Source of the DNA: a bacterium
GTDB lineage: Bacteria; Actinomycetota; Acidimicrobiia; Spongiisociales; Spongiisociaceae
Assembly: GCA_028821265.1 (NCBI GenBank)
Contig: JAPPGU010000082.1
Span: 100,843 to 164,842 of the forward strand
Direction: 5' to 3'
Length of the DNA: 64,000 nt
The notes under the pieces are model-generated. The model ran no database searches and was not told the origin of the DNA. It saw only the letters and a program-made list of their open reading frames with translations. Position numbers and translations under genes: made by a program. How positions within the stretch are numbered: position 1 is the first letter of the stretch; every line of letters begins with the position of its first letter. This document shows positions 43,066 to 50,767 of the stretch, piece after piece.

Positions 43066-45150
43066 TTGGCCGGGACCCGGGTCCCGTGGCTCGCGGTCCT
43101 GGCACTGGCCGCCGCCGGAGTAGCCGCTCTCCTGCAGAGATGGGGCGCCGCCCTGGTGGCGAGCCTGGTGGCTCTGGGGGTTGTCGGCGCTCTGTTCCTG
43201 GACGCTCGCCACCAGGCGACCGCGGGCGCCGTGCTCCCCGCCGGCCAGGTAGCGCTGCTGGTCGAGGCCCTGGCGGACGCGTCGGGTGGCCCGGGCCAGG
43301 ATCGGGCTCTCGTGCGGGTCCTGGCCATCGACGGGCCGGCAGGACCGGTCTCATGGAATGGTCCAGCCGGCCGGCTCCGGGGTGGCGTGGCCGGCTGGAC
43401 GCGGGACAGCCGGTGGTGGATCGAGACGACCATGCATAGCGTGGCCGATCCGGTTACGGGGCATCCCGCCAGGGACCCCTTGGTCTGGGAGGGCCGGGTG
43501 GCCCGCGCCCGCCCCGCCCCTGAAGGGGTCGGATGGATGGCCGGACAGGCCGCTCGGGTTCGCTCCATCATCATCGATCGTCTCCGACCGGGTACCGACC
43601 GGGGGAGGGCGCTCCTGGCCGGCTTCCTGCTCGGGGATGTCTCGCATCTGCGACCGTGGGAGGAGGAGGCCATGCGCCGCGCCGGGCTGTCGCACTTCGT
43701 GGCCGTATCCGGAAGCAACGTGGCGCTGTTCCTGGGCGCCCTGTTCCTGGTGGCCGGCCCCCTGGGGTGGAGTTCCATCCGCCGAGCCATCCTGGGCCTC
43801 GCCGGCCTGGCCTTCTTCGTCCTCCTCATCGGGCCCGACCCGTCGGTGGTGCGGGCCGCCACCATGGCGGGGCTGGTCCTGCTGGCGAGACCCTTCGGCC
43901 TGCGCCCGGACATCTGGCGGGTGATAGGGGTCGGCGTGGGCCTGCTCCTCCTGGTCTCCCCGGAACTGGCCCACAGCCTCGGGTTCCAGCTCTCGGTAGC
44001 GGCCACAGCGGGGGTGGTGATCGGAACCGGGTGGTTCCCCAACCTTCGGCCGCGGTGGCTCGCCACGTCGCTGGGAGCCGCCTGCGGCGCTCAGCTCGCG
44101 GTGGCCCCGATCCTCCTGCTCGCGATCGGGCAGCTGCCACTGTGGTCTCCGGTCGCCAACGTGGTGGCCGCTCCTCTCGTGGTGGCGGCAACCGGCCTGG
44201 GAGGGGCCGGGGCCGTCACGGGTCTGGATGTGCTGGTGGAGGCCGGAGCCCTGCCGGCTCGGGCGGTCCTCGGAATAGCCGATCTCTCGTCAACCCTTCC
44301 GCAGATCGGATGGACGGCCGCCGTGCTGTTCGCCGGGTGCGGGCTGGTGGCCCTGGCCCGGCGGTTCCGCCCGGTGGCGGTGCTGGCCGCATCCCTGCTG
44401 GCATGCTCGTTGACGATCTTCGCTGCTCCGCACGTAGTGGCGGGCGCTCCGGTCGGGCCGGCCTTCGTGGCTCTCGACGTGGGTCAGGGCGATGCGCTGT
44501 TGCTGCTGGGCGAGGCCGGGGAGACGGTGCTGGTGGACGGGGGGAGTGACGGCGCCAAGGTCAGGGCCGGGCTGGCCCGGTTCGGTGTGAGAGCGGTTGA
44601 CCTGCTGGTCGTGTCTCACGCCCATCATGATCACTACGGTGGCCTGGCGGACGTCATCGGAGCTCTTCCTGTCGGGCAGGTGTGGTACGCGCCCTTCCCC
44701 GGCCAGCCGGATGAGTTCACGAGGCTGGTCAGGGCCGCCGAGCAGGTGACCTGGGTCACCATCCCGAGTCTCGGTGTGCACCGGATCGGCTCCATCTGGC
44801 TCGAAGTGCTGGGTCCGGCCCGCAGGTATGCCTCGCCCAACGACCAGTCGATCGCCATCCGGGCCACGGTCGGTGGCGGGACCGTGCTGCTGTCGGGGGA
44901 CATGGAACGTGTTTCCCAGGCTGATCTGGACCCTCCCCGAGTGGACGTGCTGAAGGTCCCCCACCAGGGCGCCGCAACCTCCGACCCGGAGTGGCTGGTG
45001 GGGACGGGCGCGTCCGTGGCGGTGGTCAGCGTCGGACCCAACCGGTTCGGACATCCCTCCGAGAAGCTGCTGGCGACACTCCGGCGAGCCGGGATGGAGG
45101 TGCGCCGCACCGACCGGGAGGGTGACGTGGTGATCGGCCTCGGGCTCTGA
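43066..45150 (+). CDS. comEC: Competence protein ComEC/Rec2 (DNA uptake channel)
   Basis: Polytopic protein for single-stranded DNA transport. N-terminal OB-like domain, competence domain (LLAGFLLGDVSHL, GLSHFVAVSGSNVALFLGAL) with about eight helices, and a C-terminal metallo-beta-lactamase domain (FVALDVGQGDALLL, VVSHAHHDHYGG). 694 residues from TTG 43066. The frame is open to 42979 and encodes another hydrophobic run (WYLAGAGAVWVGVLAG), so the true start is probably upstream near the comEA stop; no ATG or GTG is in frame there. Confidence 0.93.
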   Translation: MAGTRVPWLAVLALAAAGVAALLQRWGAALVASLVALGVVGALFLDARHQATAGAVLPAGQVALLVEALADASGGPGQDRALVRVLAIDGPAGPVSWNGPAGRLRGGVAGWTRDSRWWIETTMHSVADPVTGHPARDPLVWEGRVARARPAPEGVGWMAGQAARVRSIIIDRLRPGTDRGRALLAGFLLGDVSHLRPWEEEAMRRAGLSHFVAVSGSNVALFLGALFLVAGPLGWSSIRRAILGLAGLAFFVLLIGPDPSVVRAATMAGLVLLARPFGLRPDIWRVIGVGVGLLLLVSPELAHSLGFQLSVAATAGVVIGTGWFPNLRPRWLATSLGAACGAQLAVAPILLLAIGQLPLWSPVANVVAAPLVVAATGLGGAGAVTGLDVLVEAGALPARAVLGIADLSSTLPQIGWTAAVLFAGCGLVALARRFRPVAVLAASLLACSLTIFAAPHVVAGAPVGPAFVALDVGQGDALLLLGEAGETVLVDGGSDGAKVRAGLARFGVRAVDLLVVSHAHHDHYGGLADVIGALPVGQVWYAPFPGQPDEFTRLVRAAEQVTWVTIPSLGVHRIGSIWLEVLGPARRYASPNDQSIAIRATVGGGTVLLSGDMERVSQADLDPPRVDVLKVPHQGAATSDPEWLVGTGASVAVVSVGPNRFGHPSEKLLATLRRAGMEVRRTDREGDVVIGLGL

Positions 45151-45195
45151 GCTTCCGGCTCGGTTCCAACTGACCCATCGCTACGATCCGGACCG

Positions 45196-45945
45196 ATGGC
45201 GATGACGAGTCAGTCCAAGCGGATCCTGATCACCGGGGCCGGCCGATGGTCCGGAGGGGACGAGGGGGGTCTGGGAGCGGCGCTGGCGATCCGGCTCGCC
45301 GGCCGCGGGCACACTGTGGTGATAAACCATCGCTCCAACGATGCAGGAGCCGAGCGGCTGGTCGAGGCGATCCGGGACGGGCCGGGCGCGGCACTGTCCG
45401 TCCGGGCGGACGTCACCGACCCGGACGAGGTCGGAAGGATGGCGAGGACCGTCGGCCGGAAGCTGGGGGGACTCGACGTGCTGATCAACAATGCCGGCCT
45501 CTTCCTGCTCAAGGAGTACGAGGAGCTGACCGCGGATGAGTGGGAGTCCCAGATCGCGTCCACGGCCACGGCCACCTACTACGTGTCCAAGGCCCTGCTA
45601 CCCCTCCTGCGCGAGATGGGGGGCCGGATCATCAACATTTCCGACGCGGGCGCCGACCGGATCACGGCCCGGCCCCGGACCCTTCCGTACCACATCGGCA
45701 AGATGGGAGTGCTGATGATCACCCGGACCATGGCCCGGGCGGAAGCCGGTCACGGCGTTACGGTCAACGCCATCCTGCCGGGCGTGCTGGAGAACTCCCG
45801 GCCGTTACCGGACCGGAGCCGCATACCGGCACGCCGCCACGGCACCGCGGACGACGTCCTGGAGGCGGTGAGCTTCCTCATGAGCGAGAAGGCCGGCTAC
45901 GTGACCGGCGCCTTCATCCAGGTCGGCGGGGGGTGGAACCTCTAG
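45196..45945 (+). CDS. Short-chain dehydrogenase/reductase
   Basis: 249 residues, classical SDR fold. NINNAG-type motif (VLINNAGLF), serine in NISDAG and YHIGK (YxxxK) form the active site, followed by NAILPG. The nucleotide loop is longer than usual: TGAGRWSGGDEGGLG in place of TGxxxGxG, as in some pteridine or 3-oxoacyl reductase relatives. Substrate unknown. It sits between comEC and a palindromic repeat, unrelated to its neighbours. Confidence 0.88.
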   Translation: MAMTSQSKRILITGAGRWSGGDEGGLGAALAIRLAGRGHTVVINHRSNDAGAERLVEAIRDGPGAALSVRADVTDPDEVGRMARTVGRKLGGLDVLINNAGLFLLKEYEELTADEWESQIASTATATYYVSKALLPLLREMGGRIINISDAGADRITARPRTLPYHIGKMGVLMITRTMARAEAGHGVTVNAILPGVLENSRPLPDRSRIPARRHGTADDVLEAVSFLMSEKAGYVTGAFIQVGGGWNL

Positions 45946-45950
45946 TGGCC

Positions 45951-45969
45951 GTTCCGCAGGCGGACCACT
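45951..45969. repeat. Right-end fragment of the dispersed palindrome
   Basis: GTTCCGCAGGCGGACCACT matches the right end of the palindromic element (GTTTCGCAGGCAGACCGCT in copy 1). It abuts the left end of copy 2, suggesting a tandem or nested insertion. It also forms a small hairpin with AGTGGCCG just upstream (45944-45951). Confidence 0.6.
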
Positions 45970-46133
45970 GTGGTGTGTCTGTGGAACGGCGGTGTGGTGT
46001 GGCGTCCGCAGCGGTGTTCCTCGCAAGGCCCGCTGACGAAGGCGTACCCGTAGCGGTACGTCTAGGAAGCGGAACGCAGCGAGGGACGCTGATGACCGCC
46101 ATAGCACGCCTGGCTGTTTCGCAGGCACACCAC
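45970..46133. repeat. Dispersed imperfect palindrome, full copy 2
   Basis: 164 bp between the SDR gene and holA. About 85% alike to copy 1 by eye over most of its length (shared core TTCCTCGCAAGGCCCGCTGA, 20 bases). Its ends are GTGGTGTG...CACACCAC, complementary to each other but different from the ends of copy 1 (CGGTCTG...CAGACCG). The internal CGTACC...GGTACG stem is intact. It stops 16 bp before the holA GTG. Confidence 0.85.
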
Positions 46134-46149
46134 TAGTCCGGATCCTCCA

Positions 46150-47139
46150 GTGAAGGCTCTCACCCATCTGAGGGGTCCACCGAGTCCCGGTCCCGGTGAC
46201 CGGCGGGGTTTGCTCGATCGCGCAGGCGATTTGTTCGCCGGCGCCGGGTTCGAACCCTCCGAGGTCATCCGGATCGATGTTCCGGGCAGGGGCCAGTCGG
46301 TAGGGGGTGAGGGCATGCTGCGTCCCGAGGTCGAACCGGTCGTGCCCGCCCTGCAGTCCGGATCCCTGTTCGGCGGGCGCACCGGCCTCATGCTCATGGA
46401 TGCTCACCTGCTCCAGGCCGATGAGGCCACCGTCCTGGCCGATCTCCTCGCCCACCATGCCGACGGGAGCCGGCCGGTGGTGCTGGTCACGAGCGGGAAG
46501 CTCCCGGCGCCGCTCGCCGCGTACGTGAAGAGGAACGCGGAGGTGATACCCGTTCGCAAGCTGGCCGACCGGGATGTGGCAGGGTGGGTCCGCACCGCCG
46601 CCCGCCGGCGCGGGCTCCGCCTCCGTTCGGACGCCGCTCAAGCCCTCATCCAACGCTTCGGTTCCGACCTGGGCGCCATCGATCAGGCCCTCGAGCAGTT
46701 GGGCACCGTAGAGGGTCCGGTGACCGACCAGCTCATCCTGGACCGGTTCCGTAACCGGCCGGATCAGCCCCTCTGGAAGCTGACAGACGCCCTGGCCAGG
46801 GGAGTGGTTGACGAGGCTATCCGGCGGCTGCATGACTTCCTCACCCACGGGCACCCGCTTGTCCTCGTGGCGACCATAGAGAACGATCTCCGGAGGAGGG
46901 CACTGGCGGCTGCTGCTCCGGACATCACCACCTTCGCGGAGTGGACCGGCGCCAAACCCGACGCCTACCCGACCCGGAAGGCCTGGCAGGCGAGGCAGGC
47001 CATGTCGAGGGAGGATCTGAACAGAGCCGTGGACGCGGTTCGCAGGGCCGACGCCACGCTGAAGGGCATGCCGGAGGAGACCCACCTACCGACCCTGGAG
47101 CGCCTGGTGACCGCCCTCTGCTACTGGTATCGCGGTTAG
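46150..47139 (+). CDS. holA: DNA polymerase III delta subunit
   Basis: Clamp-loader subunit that opens the beta ring. About 329 residues with the weakly conserved HolA pattern: LFGGRTGLMLMDAHLL, RPVVLVTSGKLPAPLAAYVKR, FGSDLGAIDQALEQL, QPLWKLTDALARG and LERLVTALCYWYRG at the end. Its position upstream of rpsT is typical for holA. GTG start 46150 immediately follows the repeat element. The TAG stop is the first part of a perfect hairpin. Confidence 0.87.
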   Translation: MKALTHLRGPPSPGPGDRRGLLDRAGDLFAGAGFEPSEVIRIDVPGRGQSVGGEGMLRPEVEPVVPALQSGSLFGGRTGLMLMDAHLLQADEATVLADLLAHHADGSRPVVLVTSGKLPAPLAAYVKRNAEVIPVRKLADRDVAGWVRTAARRRGLRLRSDAAQALIQRFGSDLGAIDQALEQLGTVEGPVTDQLILDRFRNRPDQPLWKLTDALARGVVDEAIRRLHDFLTHGHPLVLVATIENDLRRRALAAAAPDITTFAEWTGAKPDAYPTRKAWQARQAMSREDLNRAVDAVRRADATLKGMPEETHLPTLERLVTALCYWYRG

Positions 47140-47190
47140 TCACTAGTTGCTAGTCGAACTAGTGACTAAAGACTACAAACTAGCGACTAG
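47136..47190. repeat. Degenerate heptad block with a perfect 13-bp hairpin between holA and rpsT
   Basis: TTAGTCACTAGTT (47136-47148) and AACTAGTGACTAA (47157-47169) are exact reverse complements around the loop GCTAGTCG. The block continues as AGACTACAAACTAGCGACTAG into the rpsT 3' end. Heptad character (CTAGTNN) is evident. It contains the stop codons of both convergent genes and may act as a two-way terminator, although it is not followed by a T tract. Confidence 0.75.
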
Positions 47191-47433
47191 CGCCTGCAGT
47201 CTGGCCTTGCGGCGGTTGGCGGTGTTCTTCTTCAGAACCCCCTTCGCCACCGCTTGATCGATCCGCTTCTGGGCGATCCGCAGAGCCTGTTCGGCTGCCT
47301 CGCGGTCGCCGCTCTCTACAGCCTCGTCCACGTGACGTGCCCGCGTCTTCAACTCCGAACGGATGGCCCGGTTACGGGCTCTGCTGGCAATGGCCTGCCG
47401 GTCGCGCTTTTCCTGTGACTTGGTGTGTGGCAT
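47173..47433 (-). CDS. rpsT: 30S ribosomal protein S20
   Basis: 86 residues: basic N-terminus (MPHTKSQEKRDRQAIASRAR), KTRARHVDEAVESGD and LKKNTANRRKARL are S20. The last residues, ALVASL, and the stop are encoded in the degenerate heptad block, matching the LVASC end of FolC. It is divergent from hrcA. Confidence 0.95.
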   Translation of the reverse strand: MPHTKSQEKRDRQAIASRARNRAIRSELKTRARHVDEAVESGDREAAEQALRIAQKRIDQAVAKGVLKKNTANRRKARLQALVASL

Positions 47434-47520
47434 CTCTTCAAAGGGGTGGGTTATGCGAGAGCCGCGAGGCTAGCAGGCTCGTCCGACCGTTCCAACGGAA
47501 CCGCCTGCCGGCATCGTCCC

Positions 47521-47549
47521 CTGGCAGGGCCCCTAGGCGCGGGTATCAT
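47521..47549 (+). promoter_or_regulatory. Putative promoter of hrcA, predicted leaderless
   Basis: CTGGCA (47521-47526), 17-bp spacer, TATCAT (47544-47549). Transcription would start at about 47556, one or two bases before the ATG at 47558, so the mRNA would have no leader. No CIRCE inverted repeat (TTAGCACTC-N9-GAGTGCTAA) is seen here. Confidence 0.45.
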
Positions 47550-47557
47550 ATCCGGCC

Positions 47558-48565
47558 ATGTTGGACGGTCGGCGGGCCCGTATCCTGCGCATCATGATCG
47601 AGGAGCACATCCGGACGGGTGGCCCGGTCAGCTCCCGCGCCATACTCGAGGCGGGCAACCTGGGCGTCTCCAGCGCCACGATCCGTACCGAAATGGTGGC
47701 CCTCCAGGCTGCCGGGTACGCCTTCCAGCCTCACACCTCCGCCGGGCGGGTCCCCACGCCGCACGCCTATCGCTACTACGTGGACAGCCTGATGCGTCCA
47801 CGAGAGACACCGGTTGCCTCGGCCAGAGTGGCCGAGTTCTTCGCATCGGTCCAGACGGAGCTGGGTCGCCTGCTCAAGGCAACGTCTGCCCTGCTCAGCG
47901 AGATCACCCACTTCCCGTCTGTCGTGACCGGCCCCAGCATCGCCAACGAGGTGGTCCGGGCGGTACACCTGGTCCGTACCACCGCCGATACGGTCCTCAT
48001 CGTGGTGGTGACGATGGCCGGACGGGTTTCCCAGACGCTCCTGCAGCTGCCCGAGCCGGTGAGCGGGTCCGACGTACGGGAGGCCGAAGGGCTGATCCGC
48101 AGCCTTCAGGTGGGTGCCTCGATGTCCGAGAGCCTTGATCCGGAAGCGATATCCCTTGCCAACCCCACCGAGGGGGCGGCCTCCATCCTCCGGCACGCGG
48201 CGGCCGCATTCGAGAACACCGGCGCACCGGATCACGAGCTGTACATGGGTTCGGCATCCCACCTGACGGCTGCCTGGGGAGAACTCTCCAAGGTCCAAGG
48301 CGTCCTCGATGTCCTGGAGCGGGAAGCGTCCCTGCTCGAGGTACTGGGTCACCTCCCGGCGGGTACCGAGGTGCGGATCGGCTCAGAGCTGGGCATCGAC
48401 TCCGCCACGGATATCTCCCTCGTGACCACCACCTACGGCGAGGAGTCGTCCGGTCCCGGCGGCCGGCTCGGAGTGCTGGGACCGATGAGGATGGATTACG
48501 GCCGGACCATCCGGGTGCTGGAGGAGATCGGTGTCGGCCTCGACGAGAGCCTCGGCGAGAGCTGA
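47558..48565 (+). CDS. hrcA: Heat-inducible transcription repressor HrcA
   Basis: 335 residues. The N-terminal winged helix shows GGPVSSRAILEAGNLGVSSATIR and the conserved HTSAGRVPTPHAYRYYVD. The central GAF-like domain follows, ending IGSELGIDSATDISLVTTTYG and LGPMRMDYGRTI. It normally represses groESL and dnaK through CIRCE. Followed by dnaJ, the common hrcA-dnaJ pair. Confidence 0.95.
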   Translation: MLDGRRARILRIMIEEHIRTGGPVSSRAILEAGNLGVSSATIRTEMVALQAAGYAFQPHTSAGRVPTPHAYRYYVDSLMRPRETPVASARVAEFFASVQTELGRLLKATSALLSEITHFPSVVTGPSIANEVVRAVHLVRTTADTVLIVVVTMAGRVSQTLLQLPEPVSGSDVREAEGLIRSLQVGASMSESLDPEAISLANPTEGAASILRHAAAAFENTGAPDHELYMGSASHLTAAWGELSKVQGVLDVLEREASLLEVLGHLPAGTEVRIGSELGIDSATDISLVTTTYGEESSGPGGRLGVLGPMRMDYGRTIRVLEEIGVGLDESLGES

Positions 48566-48592
48566 GCCGTACCCGACGGCAGAAAGACCGCG

Positions 48593-49651
48593 ATGGCCGA
48601 CTATTACCGCATTCTGGATGTCGAGCGCGACGCGTCCCGCGACGAGATCAAGCGGGCCTTCCGGCGGCTGGCCAGGGAGTCCCACCCCGACGCCAATCCC
48701 GATGACCCCACGGCCGAGGCTCGTTTCCGCCAGGTGGCGGAGGCATACGAAGTCCTGTCGGATCCCGAGCGGCGAGCCCGGTACGACCGCGGGGAGACCC
48801 TCGATCCGGGTGCTTTCTTCCAGGGTGCGGGCTCGCTTGACGACCTGCTGCGCTCGGTCTTCGGTGACGGCAGTATCTTCGGATCATCCGCCCGGGACCC
48901 ACGGGTCAACCGAGGGCGGGACGTGCGGGTCAACCTGGTGCTGACTCTGGAGGAGGCTGCCTTCGGGGTCGAGAGATCAGTCGTCTTCCGGACCGCCCTG
49001 ACCTGCGAACCGTGTGGAGGCTCGGGTTCCGGAGACGGCGCCGGTCTCCAGGCTTGTCGGGTCTGCGGAGGGAGCGGCCAGGTGAGGATGGCCCGGCGGA
49101 GCGTGTTCGGCTCGTTGATGACCCTGACCACCTGCCGGTCCTGCCGGGGCGACGGGTCGGTGCTGGCCAATCCGTGCCGGTCCTGCCGCGGAGAGGGAAT
49201 CCGGGAGGGTGAGAAGACCGTGCAGGTCGACATTCCTGCCGGCGTGGAGGCGGGTAACCGCCTCCGCCTCCCGACCCGGGGGGAAGCCGGCCGCCGCGGG
49301 GCCGTCGCGGGCGACCTCTACGTCGATCTGGTCATCGAGCCCCATCCCGTCTTCGAGCGCGATGGGGACGACCTGATCAGCGAGGTCTCGGTGGGCGTCG
49401 CCGCCGCGGCGCTGGGAACCCATGTGGACGTGCCTCTCCTCGATGGAGGGTCCCATCGGATCAGGATTCCGGCCGGATCCCAGCACGGGGAAGTCATCCG
49501 GGTGGCCGGAAAGGGGATCACCCGCCTGCGCACATCTCGTCGAGGTGATCTCTACCTGCGCGTCAAGGTGGTGGTGCCCACCAGGCTCAGCCGGACCCAG
49601 CGCAAGCTAATGCGCCAGTTCGCCGATGCCGGTGGTGAAGAGCTCCTCTGA
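48593..49651 (+). CDS. dnaJ: Chaperone protein DnaJ
   Basis: 352 residues. J domain with the HPD motif ([12 protein letters not shown]), short Gly-poor linker, four zinc motifs [24 protein letters not shown] and CRSCRGEG, then the substrate-binding C-terminal domains. Stimulates DnaK ATPase. No grpE or dnaK nearby, so this is likely the hrcA-linked DnaJ2 copy known in actinobacteria. Confidence 0.95.
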   Translation: MADYYRILDVERDASRDEIKRAFRRLARESHPDANPDDPTAEARFRQVAEAYEVLSDPERRARYDRGETLDPGAFFQGAGSLDDLLRSVFGDGSIFGSSARDPRVNRGRDVRVNLVLTLEEAAFGVERSVVFRTALTCEPCGGSGSGDGAGLQACRVCGGSGQVRMARRSVFGSLMTLTTCRSCRGDGSVLANPCRSCRGEGIREGEKTVQVDIPAGVEAGNRLRLPTRGEAGRRGAVAGDLYVDLVIEPHPVFERDGDDLISEVSVGVAAAALGTHVDVPLLDGGSHRIRIPAGSQHGEVIRVAGKGITRLRTSRRGDLYLRVKVVVPTRLSRTQRKLMRQFADAGGEELL

Positions 49652-49701
49652 GGCGCCGATGCGCGGGCCCGGCCTGCCATCCGCGGCAAGAAACACAGAC
49701 A

Positions 49702-49718
49702 GACCACTAGTGGTGGTC
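49702..49718. repeat. Short palindrome related to the heptad family
   Basis: GACCAC-TAGTG-GTGGTC, with ACCACTAGTGGT a perfect 12-bp palindrome, in the 138-bp gap between dnaJ and phoH. CCACTAG and CTAGTGG are heptad variants. No gene is seen in this gap. Confidence 0.5.
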
Positions 49719-49789
49719 ATCGATAGTCCAGGCTCTCGTGGTATCCTGAACGGGCCTTTGGAGCTCCGCACCATCGCCCTGCCTCGTTA

Positions 49790-50767
49790 ATGCTTCCCTC
49801 CGCGCCGCCTGCCCTCACTCTGCATGTCCCCGGCATCAGCCTGATGCTGGACCTGCTCGGCGAACGGGATTCCCACCTCCGGATGGTGGAAACGGCATAT
49901 CCCGAAGCCGTGATCGTGGCGCGTGGTGACGAGATCGTGTTCCAGGGCGACGGACGGGCGGCCCGCCGTGCCCACAAAGTGGTGGAGGAGTTGCTGATGC
50001 TCGTGCAGCAGGGCATGAGTCTGGAGCCGGAAGGTGTGAATCGGGTGATACAGATGGTCAATGACTCGGTGCCCTCTCCCAGTGGTGTCCTGGGGGAGAC
50101 CATCGAAGTGGCCCGCGGCAAGATCATCCGGCCCAAGACGGTGGGCCAGCTCCGCTATGTCGAGGCGATCCGTCGGTCGACTCTCGTGTTCGGGATCGGT
50201 CCGGCCGGGACCGGCAAGACCTATCTGGCCATGGCGGCCGCCACGGAGTCCTTGATCACGGGGAAGGTCAAGCGGATAGTCCTCACCAGGCCGGCGGTCG
50301 AGGCAGGGGAGAGGCTCGGCTTCCTGCCCGGCGATCTGGAGGCCAAGTTCAACCCCTATCTCCGACCACTGTACGACGCCTTGTACGAGATGCTCGGGCC
50401 CGACGACGTCATGGGCTACATAGAGAGGGGAACGATCGAGATCGCCCCCCTTGCCTACATGCGGGGCCGCACGCTCAACGATTCGATCGTGGTGCTGGAC
50501 GAGGCGCAGAACACGTCCCGGGCGCAGATGAAGATGTTCTTGACCAGGCTGGGGTTCAACTCGAAGATGATCATCACCGGCGACGCCACCCAGGTCGATC
50601 TGCCACGGGATCGTCTGTCGGGGCTGGTCCACGCCCGGGCAATCCTCGGGGAGGTGCGGGACGTGGCGGTGGTCCACCTGGGCGCCGCCGATGTCGTTCG
50701 CCACCGCCTGGTGGCAGAGATAGTGGAAGCCTACGAGGCAGCCGACAGCCGGGCGCCCGACCGATGA
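49790..50767 (+). CDS. phoH: PhoH-like ATPase
   Basis: 325 residues. N-terminal KH-like region, then Walker A GPAGTGKT, the PhoH-specific LTRPAVEAGERLGFLPGD and LEAKFNPYLRPLYDAL, Walker B IVVLDEAQN and ITGDATQVDLPR. Thought to act in RNA metabolism, often encoded with ybeY. Here phoH-pgpH-ybeY-corC-era form one run, a conserved arrangement. ATGA overlap with the next gene. Confidence 0.95.
   Translation: MLPSAPPALTLHVPGISLMLDLLGERDSHLRMVETAYPEAVIVARGDEIVFQGDGRAARRAHKVVEELLMLVQQGMSLEPEGVNRVIQMVNDSVPSPSGVLGETIEVARGKIIRPKTVGQLRYVEAIRRSTLVFGIGPAGTGKTYLAMAAATESLITGKVKRIVLTRPAVEAGERLGFLPGDLEAKFNPYLRPLYDALYEMLGPDDVMGYIERGTIEIAPLAYMRGRTLNDSIVVLDEAQNTSRAQMKMFLTRLGFNSKMIITGDATQVDLPRDRLSGLVHARAILGEVRDVAVVHLGAADVVRHRLVAEIVEAYEAADSRAPDR

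Noticed and set aside
42347..43066. ATA as a start codon for comEA (42362), comEC (42997) and rsfS (36747)
   Set aside because: ATA lies at suggestive positions after ribosome-site-like sequence in the first two, but three cases are too few and other starts or missing bases explain them; recorded only as an idea.
45943..46140. Insertion sequence between the SDR gene and holA
   Set aside because: The repeat has inverted ends but no transposase and no clear target duplication.
47434..47557. CIRCE operator upstream of hrcA
   Set aside because: The TTAGCACTC/GAGTGCTAA inverted repeat is absent in the divergent rpsT-hrcA gap.
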